Assembly: GCA_027050975.1 (NCBI GenBank)
Contig: JALUAR010000144.1
Coordinates: 1 to 13,989, forward strand
DNA from: Thermodesulfovibrio sp.
GTDB taxonomy: Bacteria; Nitrospirota; Thermodesulfovibrionia; Thermodesulfovibrionales; JdFR-85
Direction of reading: 5' to 3'
DNA: 13,989 bases
Made by a program: the position numbers and the translations under genes. Positions 8,088 through 13,800 of the stretch are shown here, one piece after another; the stretch's first letter is position 1, and each line of letters opens with the position of its first letter. A model generated the notes under the pieces. The model was given only the letters and a program-made list of their open reading frames with translations, had not been told where the DNA came from and searched no databases.

Positions 8088-9533
8088 TCACTTCTGTGAG
8101 GCTTTTCCGTTGTTTCTTATATGACTCTGTCCATTTATTATAAACGATTTATTCTCTATGTTCATCATTTCTGAGGTAATGGTTATTGTCTTGTCTGATC
8201 TGAGGGAGTCAAGGAAGAGATTATAGTTTCTCAGAATTTTACTGTATCCATTTCCAGAGACAGTGCCTTCTATTTTAAAAGAGACAGAGATTTCCCCATG
8301 CTGTAGCTTAGAATTGCCCTGCTTTTCCAGTCCCTGGTTTGGATTAATAACCTTGATCGAATTTATTGAAACTTCGGGTGTCTTAATTCTTGACAGAAGC
8401 ACAAGAAAATCCTCTGGAGTTTGCATCGCCATGGAATGGAAGACTCCCCTGTTAATTATTTCTATCTTTTTTGCCATCTTCTCCGCTTCCCTGTAATTCT
8501 GATACACAGAACCGAGATTTGTTAGTTCTGCTTCTAGGTTCTTTATCCGTTTGAGTTTATCTGATATATCTCGGAGGGAAAGAATTATAATTAATGGAAG
8601 AACTAACAGTGTTATAACCATCAAGGGCATGGATATTTTTAGGTAGCTCTTTATCGCCTTGAATCTTTTGTAAGCAGGAGGAAGAAAGTCCCCGATCCTG
8701 GGTTTTAGAATGGCTGAGGCCGGAAGAATGGCCTCTGTCTGCATTGTGGTGGAGGCCTGGTCTGTTCCCTCCATCGCTGATACTGACTCTCCAGGAAAGG
8801 ATACTGAAGGAGTAAACAGAGAGACTATGGGGACAGAAGGTATTGTTGTGAGTTCTCCAGAGATGTTCGGTCTTCCTATAATAAAGAGTCTTACAGGTTC
8901 TGTCTTGAGATGCTGTCTGCAATAGTTTACCGTCATATTAATATTCTGGATATCCAGATCATCTATCTCGTTGGAGATACCATTTAAGAATCTGACCATG
9001 AGGATTTTGTTGTTGTGGATGAAAAAGATGAATCTCTTCGTCTTCTTAATATAGAAAGCAAGGGATGGCTCATCAAGCTGGGGTAGGAGGTTGAAAAGGG
9101 AGAGATAATCTGGCTGAAGGTTTTCGATCTCCTTGCCATGTTTTATAAAAGGTGAGATAATGTTTCTGACAGCTTGCTCTCCGAGAGCAAAAACAGATAC
9201 CTCCCTGTATCTTCTGCCTTCTATTGAGCGATCACCTATTATTTCATATCGGAAAATAAAGCCTTCCTGTTCAGGATACAACCGCTTTAACTCGTTTCTG
9301 ATAAGTGTATTAAGATGTCGTTTCCCCACTGGTGGGAGTGTAAGTATTTCATGAGATGAGTCAGGTAGAGAGACTGCAAGGTGAAACTTCCTGGCCTTTT
9401 CCTTCTTTAAAAAGTCTTCTATGGAGGCCGGATCAAGAAGCAGGTAGTCTCTGATACGGATGGTAGAGCCCTTTCTAGTGGCGTAAACAACTTTAACCTC
9501 GTTACCATCAAGACTGACCCCAATCCTTTCCAT
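8088..9533 (-). CDS. PilM-PilN/GspL-like fusion protein (MshI-like)
   Basis: This 481-residue protein joins two parts. Residues about 1-275 form an actin-like PilM/GspL cytoplasmic domain (opening MERIGVSLDGNEVKVV, with LAVSLPDS at 52-59). Residues about 285-480 resemble PilN: a basic stretch (YKRFKAIKSYLK), one membrane segment (302-320), a coiled coil (about 322-360) and a ferredoxin-like periplasmic domain (about 370-470). In type IV pili these are usually two genes, while GspL of type II secretion has this fused form. The protein would connect the cytoplasmic motor to the periplasmic PilO-like partner encoded next. It is the first gene of the minus-strand operon. The ATG at 9533 has no Shine-Dalgarno sequence, but a TATATT lies 6 nt upstream, so a leaderless message is possible. 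Confidence 0.78.
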   Translation of the reverse strand: MERIGVSLDGNEVKVVYATRKGSTIRIRDYLLLDPASIEDFLKKEKARKFHLAVSLPDSSHEILTLPPVGKRHLNTLIRNELKRLYPEQEGFIFRYEIIGDRSIEGRRYREVSVFALGEQAVRNIISPFIKHGKEIENLQPDYLSLFNLLPQLDEPSLAFYIKKTKRFIFFIHNNKILMVRFLNGISNEIDDLDIQNINMTVNYCRQHLKTEPVRLFIIGRPNISGELTTIPSVPIVSLFTPSVSFPGESVSAMEGTDQASTTMQTEAILPASAILKPRIGDFLPPAYKRFKAIKSYLKISMPLMVITLLVLPLIIILSLRDISDKLKRIKNLEAELTNLGSVYQNYREAEKMAKKIEIINRGVFHSMAMQTPEDFLVLLSRIKTPEVSINSIKVINPNQGLEKQGNSKLQHGEISVSFKIEGTVSGNGYSKILRNYNLFLDSLRSDKTITITSEMMNIENKSFIINGQSHIRNNGKASQK

Positions 9534-9581
9534 GATGATAATATAACAAAGAAAAAGAAAAATTTGCTATAATTGGAAATT
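9534..9581. promoter_or_regulatory. 48-bp divergent promoter region between pilus operon and mlaE-like gene
   Basis: The two start codons are only 48 bp apart. On the plus strand a perfect TATAAT (9568-9573) lies 8 nt before the mlaE-like ATG at 9582. On the minus strand TATATT (9545-9540) lies 6 nt before the MshI-like ATG at 9533. Neither has a recognisable -35 box at the usual spacing, and neither gene has a good Shine-Dalgarno sequence. If these are true -10 boxes, both transcripts would start at or next to the start codon. The -10 boxes are exact to near-exact matches, but AT-rich DNA gives such matches by chance. Confidence 0.4.
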
Positions 9582-10352
9582 ATGAATCCTGTTGCACTCC
9601 TTGGTAAATTGATTATTAACTTCACCAGTGAGCTGGGAAGGCTGATGCTGCTTTTATGTACCACTTTAAAGCAACTTGCCTTTCCTCCATATGAGATACG
9701 CAGTATATTCAAGCAGATGCAGGAGATAGGCTTAAAATCCCTTCCTGTAGTACTGATTACAGCTGTCTTTACAGGCATGGTTCTGGCCCTTCAGACCTAT
9801 ACCGGATTTAAAAGATTCGGTGCCGAAAGTCTTGTTGGTACGGTGGTGGCCATGTCCATGACTCGAGAGCTTGGTCCTGTTCTTACAGGTTTGATTGTTG
9901 CTGGAAGAGCGGGGGCTGCCATGGCTGCAGAGCTTGGTACTATGCGGGTTACTGAGCAGATTGATGCCCTTGAGACCCTTGCCACGAATCCTGTCAAGTA
10001 TCTTATTGTACCGAGATTTGTTTCCGGTTTCGTAATGCTTCCGTCCCTTGCCATTGTTACGGATATCATAGGAATCATAGGAGGATATGTGATATCCGTA
10101 GGCCTTTTCGGAGCCAGTTCCATCTCTTATTGGAACAGGACATGGAACTATCTCCGGATGGAGGATATATACAACGGTCTGATTAAGGCTGCATTTTTCG
10201 GTGTATCCATTGCCCTGATAAGCTGTTATAAAGGCTTCTATGCACAGGGGGGTGCCGAGGGAGTGGGTAAGGCAACAACCGGAGCTGTGGTGCTTTCATC
10301 TATGACCATTCTAATCTCTGACTACTTTCTTTCCGCATGGCTGTTCAAGTAA
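9582..10352 (+). CDS. mlaE: MlaE-family ABC transporter permease
   Basis: This 256-residue polytopic membrane protein carries the MlaE/YrbE signature in TRELGPVLTGLIVAGRAGAA (94-113) and ELGTMRVTEQIDALETLA (117-134). Hydrophobic segments lie at about 54-70, 97-116, 150-176, 199-215 and 236-254. MlaE permeases move phospholipids between inner and outer membrane together with an ATPase (MlaF) and an MCE substrate-binding protein (MlaD). Neither partner gene follows here; two transferase genes do, so partners must be elsewhere or the permease is shared. The ATG at 9582 is preferred. A TTG at 9573 would add three residues, but it overlaps the TATAAT -10 candidate. The family call is firm; phospholipid as the exact substrate is inferred. 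Confidence 0.9.
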   Translation: MNPVALLGKLIINFTSELGRLMLLLCTTLKQLAFPPYEIRSIFKQMQEIGLKSLPVVLITAVFTGMVLALQTYTGFKRFGAESLVGTVVAMSMTRELGPVLTGLIVAGRAGAAMAAELGTMRVTEQIDALETLATNPVKYLIVPRFVSGFVMLPSLAIVTDIIGIIGGYVISVGLFGASSISYWNRTWNYLRMEDIYNGLIKAAFFGVSIALISCYKGFYAQGGAEGVGKATTGAVVLSSMTILISDYFLSAWLFK

Positions 10353-10415
10353 TCAGATTCGATTGGCTGTATTCAATATCTCAGCCGGATATAAAATTCA
10401 ATGTTCCGTTCAGAT

Positions 10416-11096
10416 ATGAAGATTTCAATAGTTGTTCCTGTTTTGAATGAGGAGAGGATACTTGACAGGACCCTCTCGCACATTCCGACAAAGGATGAAG
10501 TGGAATTAATAGTTGTTGATGGCGGAAGTACGGACAGTACCATACATATAGCAAAAAGATATACCGACAAGGTCTTTGTATCAGAAAGAGGCAGGGCACA
10601 TCAGATGAATTACGGAGCAGAAAGGGCAGAGGGGGATATATTACTTTTTCTTCATGCCGACTGCCTGCTACCGGAGAACGCATTCCAGTCAATAAGAGAG
10701 ACATTAAAAATACCAGGAGTTGTTGCAGGAGCTTTTGACCTCTCAATAGAGCATCCGTCATTCTGTTTCAGGATAATAGAGTTTGGTGCGAATATCCGTT
10801 CGCACATTACCAGGGTGCCTTACGGTGATCAGGCGCTCTTCATACGTAAGGAGTTGTTTCAGGAGATAGGGGGATTTGCAAAAATTCCCCTTATGGAGGA
10901 TATAGAGATTGGCAGGAGATTAAAGAGGCTCGGTAAGATTGTATTCGTGAGGCCGCCGGTGAAGGCATCACCAAGGAGGTGGCTTGCCGAAGGACTGTTA
11001 TACACAACCTTAAGAGACTGGTATATAGCACTTTTGTATACCCTTTTGGGTGTTACTCCCGAAAGGCTCAGGGCCCGTTACAGGGATGTAAGATGA
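10416..11096 (+). CDS. TIGR04283-like family 2 glycosyltransferase
   Basis: This 226-residue protein has a GT-A fold opening MKISIVVPVLNEE, the nucleotide-binding VVDGGSTDST (33-42), GRAHQMNYGAERAEGDILLF (59-78), the DXD-like HAD at 80-82, and EDIEIGRRLKRLGK (161-174). The GRA-QMN-GA motif followed by LLFLHAD is characteristic of the small transferases called rSAM/selenodomain-associated transferase 2. The substrate is unknown. An in-frame ATG at 10401 would add five residues, but family members begin at MKISIVVPVLNEE, so 10416 is chosen; neither start has a clear ribosome site. The stop overlaps the next start (ATGA), so the two enzymes are translationally coupled. It lies 63 bp after the permease on the same strand, possibly in one operon. 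Confidence 0.85.
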   Translation: MKISIVVPVLNEERILDRTLSHIPTKDEVELIVVDGGSTDSTIHIAKRYTDKVFVSERGRAHQMNYGAERAEGDILLFLHADCLLPENAFQSIRETLKIPGVVAGAFDLSIEHPSFCFRIIEFGANIRSHITRVPYGDQALFIRKELFQEIGGFAKIPLMEDIEIGRRLKRLGKIVFVRPPVKASPRRWLAEGLLYTTLRDWYIALLYTLLGVTPERLRARYRDVR

Positions 11097-11698
11097 AGAA
11101 CTCTTCAAAGAGAGGATTGATCATATTTGCCAAGGTTCCTGATGTAAAAAACGTGAAAACACGACTGAGGGGACATCTGTCCGATGAAGAGAGGGTAAGA
11201 CTCTATACTTTTTTGCTGGAGAGAACAATCCAGCAGATGAAGGGGCTTGATAAGATAGATGTTTTCATAGCCTACACCCCTCGGGACGGTGCCGACTTTT
11301 TCAAAAGATACGGACTTAGAATCTTTCCGCAAAAGGGAAATGATATCGGAGAACGAATGTTTGAAGCGATGAATATCCTCTTCCGCGAGGGGTTCAAGAA
11401 GGTTGTTTTGATAGGGGTGGATATACCCGAACTTTCCGCTGAAATCGTTTCCAATGCCTTCGAATTGTTAGAGGACAGCGATATTGTTTTTGGGCCTGCA
11501 AATGATGGTGGTTATTATCTTGTCGGACTCAGACAGCCTGATGACCTGCTCTTCAGAGAAATCCCCTGGTCAACGTCTGAAACCCTTCAAAGAAGTATTC
11601 ACCAGGCCATGCTGAGAGGATATACCATTTCGTTTACAGAGGAGCTTGTGGATATCGATACAATAGAGGATATCAGGAAGACAAAAATAGAGTTTTAA
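11093..11698 (+). CDS. TIGR04282-like transferase (DUF2064, CofC/MobA-like fold)
   Basis: This 201-residue protein shows the family motifs in order: FAKVPDVKNVKTRL (12-25), NDIGERM (83-89), VVLIGVDIPEL (104-114), GPANDGGYYLVGL (134-146) and PWSTSETL (158-165). These mark the nucleotidyl/glycosyl-transferase-like family named rSAM/selenodomain-associated transferase 1. Most members read IGSDIP where this one has IGVDIP. The ATG at 11093 overlaps the previous stop by 4 nt and starts the family-like MKNSSKRGLIIFAK. A longer reading from 10979 would run through the previous gene and is not credible. In other genomes the pair often lies near radical SAM enzymes or arsenic/selenium genes; none is visible here. 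The reaction and substrate are unknown. Confidence 0.85.
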   Translation: MKNSSKRGLIIFAKVPDVKNVKTRLRGHLSDEERVRLYTFLLERTIQQMKGLDKIDVFIAYTPRDGADFFKRYGLRIFPQKGNDIGERMFEAMNILFREGFKKVVLIGVDIPELSAEIVSNAFELLEDSDIVFGPANDGGYYLVGLRQPDDLLFREIPWSTSETLQRSIHQAMLRGYTISFTEELVDIDTIEDIRKTKIEF

Positions 11699-11752
11699 GT
11701 ATACGGAACCCTTGACTATACCAAAGAAGATATTGTAATTCCATCCGTATGA

Positions 11753-12523
11753 TCATGAGAGGGTTATGTCGAGTATCATCATGGTGATGAATCCCAGAAT
11801 AACACCTGCTGTTGCCTCTTTTTCAAAACCCTTTCGGTGAGACTCCGGGATAATCTCATCACTGATGACAAAGAGCATTGCCCCTGCTGCAAAGGCAAGT
11901 CCCCAGGGTAGCAGGGGTCTTGAAAGTGAAACTAATCCAATACCTATAAGACCACCCACTGGCTCGACAAGGCCGGTAAAGAGGGCTATCATGAGTGCCT
12001 TCAGAGGTGTATATTTTTCCGTTATCAGGGCAAGGGCAACAACAAGCCCTTCCGGCATGTTCTGCAATCCTATCCCCATGGCAAGAGTAAGACCATTTTT
12101 AATGTTACCGCCGCCGAAGCCCACACCGACGGAGAGTCCTTCGGGAAAGTTGTGAAGGGTTATGGCAATCACAAAAAGCCATATCTTTCTGAGATTCTTT
12201 GCATCGGCTCCCTCTGGCCCATTAATAAAATGCTCATGAGGAGAATACCTGTCACTGAGAAAAAGGAAAATGGCTCCGAGCAAAATGCCACTGGCCACAA
12301 TGAAGGCGGATATAACTCCTTCTCCGGATGCCTCTACTGCTGGTATTATGAGAGAAAAAGATGTGGCAGCGAGCATAACACCTGCACCAAAGCCCATCAT
12401 TATGTCCTGTACCCTCTGCGAGACTCTTCTGAAAAAAAGCACAGGTAGAGCTCCCACTCCGGTAGCCACTCCAGCGGCTAAGCTTGCAAGAAATCCCAGC
12501 AATAAGAGGTTTGGTTTGTCCAT
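11753..12523 (-). CDS. ZIP-family divalent metal transporter
   Basis: This 256-residue protein has about eight hydrophobic segments and the two ZIP metal-site motifs: HNFPEG (H124, N125, E128) and QNMPEG (Q154, N155, E158) in consecutive membrane helices. A short His-containing loop (SPHEHF, 94-99) precedes the first motif, and DEIIPESH (222-229) lies near the end. ZIP proteins carry zinc, iron or manganese into the cytoplasm; the motif places it near the GufA/ZupT-type group but does not fix the metal. It is a single gene, convergent with the transferase pair (54-bp gap, with no convincing terminator) and divergent from mqnD. The ATG at 12523 has no Shine-Dalgarno site. TATAAT lies at 12534-12529, five nt upstream, which suggests a leaderless transcript. 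Confidence 0.9.
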   Translation of the reverse strand: MDKPNLLLLGFLASLAAGVATGVGALPVLFFRRVSQRVQDIMMGFGAGVMLAATSFSLIIPAVEASGEGVISAFIVASGILLGAIFLFLSDRYSPHEHFINGPEGADAKNLRKIWLFVIAITLHNFPEGLSVGVGFGGGNIKNGLTLAMGIGLQNMPEGLVVALALITEKYTPLKALMIALFTGLVEPVGGLIGIGLVSLSRPLLPWGLAFAAGAMLFVISDEIIPESHRKGFEKEATAGVILGFITMMILDITLS

Positions 12524-12528
12524 GATTT

Positions 12529-12534
12529 ATTATA
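12529..12534 (-). promoter_or_regulatory. Candidate -10 box of the ZIP transporter gene
   Basis: A perfect TATAAT on the minus strand ends five nt before the ATG at 12523. Transcription normally starts about seven nt downstream of the box, which here falls on the start codon. No convincing -35 hexamer is seen 16-18 bp further upstream. Confidence 0.4.
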
Positions 12535-12635
12535 CCCGAAATATTGCCAGATCCTGATTTCTGCGGTTTTAAAAGTTAATCTGGAGGTCCTCTTGTAGAT
12601 TTTTCAAATTCATACCTTGAACTCGGAATTTTTCT

Positions 12636-12665
12636 GATTAATTGAGTTAATCTTTTATAATAAAA
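12636..12665. promoter_or_regulatory. Palindromes overlapping the candidate mqnD promoter
   Basis: GATTAA (12636-12641) and TTAATC (12647-12652) form a perfect 6-bp inverted repeat around TTGAG. Immediately after it, TTTTATAATAAAA (12653-12665) is itself an odd palindrome and contains a perfect -10 TATAAT (12656-12661). A regulator bound to the first palindrome would sit between the -35 and -10 positions of the mqnD promoter. The rest of the 181-bp divergent gap (12524-12704) holds no gene. Confidence 0.4.
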
Positions 12666-12704
12666 TAATACCCAAATCCAGCGTTAAGGATTTAGAGGAG
12701 CGCT

Positions 12705-13556
12705 ATGGAACTGAGATTAGGTTTTTCAACATGTCCGAATGATACCTTTATCTTTTATGCTCTGGTTCATGGAAAGGTCTCTGACAGGGGACTACGCTTT
12801 GTGCCTGTTCTGAAGGATGTGGAGGAGTTGAATCACCTTGCTCTGAAGGGAGAGCTTGATATCTCAAAGGTCTCCTACCATGCTGTTGGATATTTGCTTA
12901 AAGAGTACTGTCTGCTCCGCTCCGGCGGAGCCCTTGGTCGGGGCTGTGGCCCTCTGGTTGTTGCAAAGGAGAGTGTTAAGATGGCCTCCCTGAAAGGGAA
13001 AAGGATTGCCATTCCTGGCAGGTATACAACCGCCTATCTTCTGCTAAGCCTTTATGAGCCTGCTCTGAGAGAGAATGTTGTTTCCATGCCCTTTTTCCGG
13101 ATAATGGAGGCTGTAAGAGCCGGAGATGCTGATGCAGGACTCATTATTCACGAAGGCAGATTTACCTATCCCCTTTACGGACTTAAAATGATAAAGGATC
13201 TTGGTGAATGGTGGGAAGAGGAGACATCCCTGCCCATCCCTCTCGGAGGAATAGTTGCACGGAGAGGGCTCGGAGGTACGCTTCTGAGAAATGTTGAGGA
13301 GATGATAGCAGAAAGTATCAGATATGCCTATGAGCACCCTGATGAGGTTGCCGGTTATATAAAAAGGCATGCCCAGGAGATGGATGATGCTGTTATAAGG
13401 CAGCATATTGATCTTTATGTGAATGAGTTCAGTATGGATTTAGGGCTCGATGGAGCAAAGGCTGTAGAGTATCTTATTATCAAGGCCCGGGATAGGGGAG
13501 TTCTGCCAGAAGTCAGGGAAACACTCTTTTGCACCCGAAAAATCTACACTTCGTAA
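12705..13556 (+). CDS. mqnD: 1,4-dihydroxy-6-naphthoate synthase MqnD
   Basis: This 283-residue cytoplasmic enzyme has a periplasmic-binding-protein-like fold and acts in the futalosine pathway of menaquinone synthesis, converting cyclic dehypoxanthinyl futalosine to 1,4-dihydroxy-6-naphthoate. The sequence shows FSTCPNDTFIF (7-17), DISKVSYHA (52-60), GRYTTA (105-110), the IIHEGRFTY motif with the probable catalytic His at 149, and LPIPLGGIVARR (176-187). The STCPNDTF opening and HEGRFTY separate MqnD from its paralogue MqnA. Length is normal for the family. The start is supported by AGAGGAG (12694-12700) four nt upstream. It stands alone with its own promoter region, and no other mqn gene is in the window. 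Its stop codon sits in the loop of the terminator hairpin. Confidence 0.93.
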   Translation: MELRLGFSTCPNDTFIFYALVHGKVSDRGLRFVPVLKDVEELNHLALKGELDISKVSYHAVGYLLKEYCLLRSGGALGRGCGPLVVAKESVKMASLKGKRIAIPGRYTTAYLLLSLYEPALRENVVSMPFFRIMEAVRAGDADAGLIIHEGRFTYPLYGLKMIKDLGEWWEEETSLPIPLGGIVARRGLGGTLLRNVEEMIAESIRYAYEHPDEVAGYIKRHAQEMDDAVIRQHIDLYVNEFSMDLGLDGAKAVEYLIIKARDRGVLPEVRETLFCTRKIYTS

Positions 13557-13571
13557 GTGTAAATTTTTCGG
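13535..13571. terminator. Bidirectional intrinsic terminator at the mqnD 3' end
   Basis: Bases 13535-13551 and 13555-13571 pair over 17 positions with one mismatch around a 3-base loop (CGT). The central stem TACACTT/AAGTGTA is flanked by an A-run on the left (13538-13542) and a T-run on the right (13564-13568), so it can act in both directions. The TAA stop of mqnD (13554-13556) lies at the tip, so the hairpin overlaps the last codons. It would insulate mqnD from the downstream small-ORF module. Confidence 0.75.
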
Positions 13572-13612
13572 TGGTTCAGACCTTCTGTTTATAACGAGAC
13601 AATTTCTTATGC

Positions 13613-13618
13613 TATAAT
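13613..13618 (+). promoter_or_regulatory. Candidate -10 box for the small-ORF/nucleotidyltransferase pair
   Basis: A perfect TATAAT lies 35 nt before the small ORF start. The best -35 candidate is TTTATA (13588-13593; 4 of 6 matches) at a long 19-bp spacing. The position just after the terminator suits a new transcription unit, but the support is weak. Confidence 0.35.
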
Positions 13619-13653
13619 ATTTTGTATATCAAGACTCTGAAAGGTATGTTAAA

Positions 13654-13800
13654 ATGTATGGAGTTAAGAAATGCAGCAGCAAGTCCTCTACTAAAAGACG
13701 CAAACCAAACGGTAAGGGTATTGAGATAGCACTTGAGTTACTTGCCTTGAGTCTTGCTCTCAAAACAGCCGTAAAACGATCCACCAAGTCATGCAAGTAA
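13654..13800 (+). CDS. Small basic protein, 48 residues, function unknown
   Basis: I do not recognise this protein. The 48 codons run from ATG to TAA, with AAAGG (13640-13644) nine nt upstream. The product has a strongly basic N-terminal third (KKCSSKSSTKRRKPNGKGK-like composition, rich in Lys, Arg and Ser), then an amphipathic Leu/Ala helix (IEIALELLALSLALKTAV, 23-40) and a basic tail (KRSTKSCK). Cysteines lie near both ends (7 and 47). The last 10 nt overlap the start of the nucleotidyltransferase-like gene, so the two are likely translationally coupled. A short helical basic protein before a nucleotidyltransferase-fold protein recalls toxin-antitoxin or RNA-binding accessory pairs, but this is inference only. 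It could also be a non-functional leader ORF. Confidence 0.5.
   Translation: MYGVKKCSSKSSTKRRKPNGKGIEIALELLALSLALKTAVKRSTKSCK

Noticed and set aside
8557..8922. 121-codon open frame on the minus strand inside the MshI-like gene
   Set aside because: It lies wholly within a well-supported gene in another frame, has low-complexity Ser/His composition and no recognisable domain.
9419..9778. 119-codon minus-strand open frame spanning the divergent promoter
   Set aside because: It overlaps the ends of two convincing genes and is antisense to the MlaE-like coding region; its protein resembles no family.
10381..10761. 126-codon minus-strand open frame opposite the glycosyltransferase
   Set aside because: It is antisense to conserved glycosyltransferase motifs and reads as a shadow of that codon pattern.
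11701..11750. ATACGGA/TCCGTAT inverted repeat between the transferase and ZIP genes
   Set aside because: The 7-bp arms are separated by 36 bases and have no T-run, so it is not a credible terminator.
12152..12557. Overlapping plus-strand open frames opposite the ZIP gene
   Set aside because: They are antisense to the HNFPEG-containing ZIP gene, have no ribosome sites and show Cys/His-rich random composition.
12547..12584. CCAGAT/ATCTGG inverted repeat in the ZIP-mqnD gap
   Set aside because: Only 6-bp arms with a 26-base spacer, which is expected by chance.
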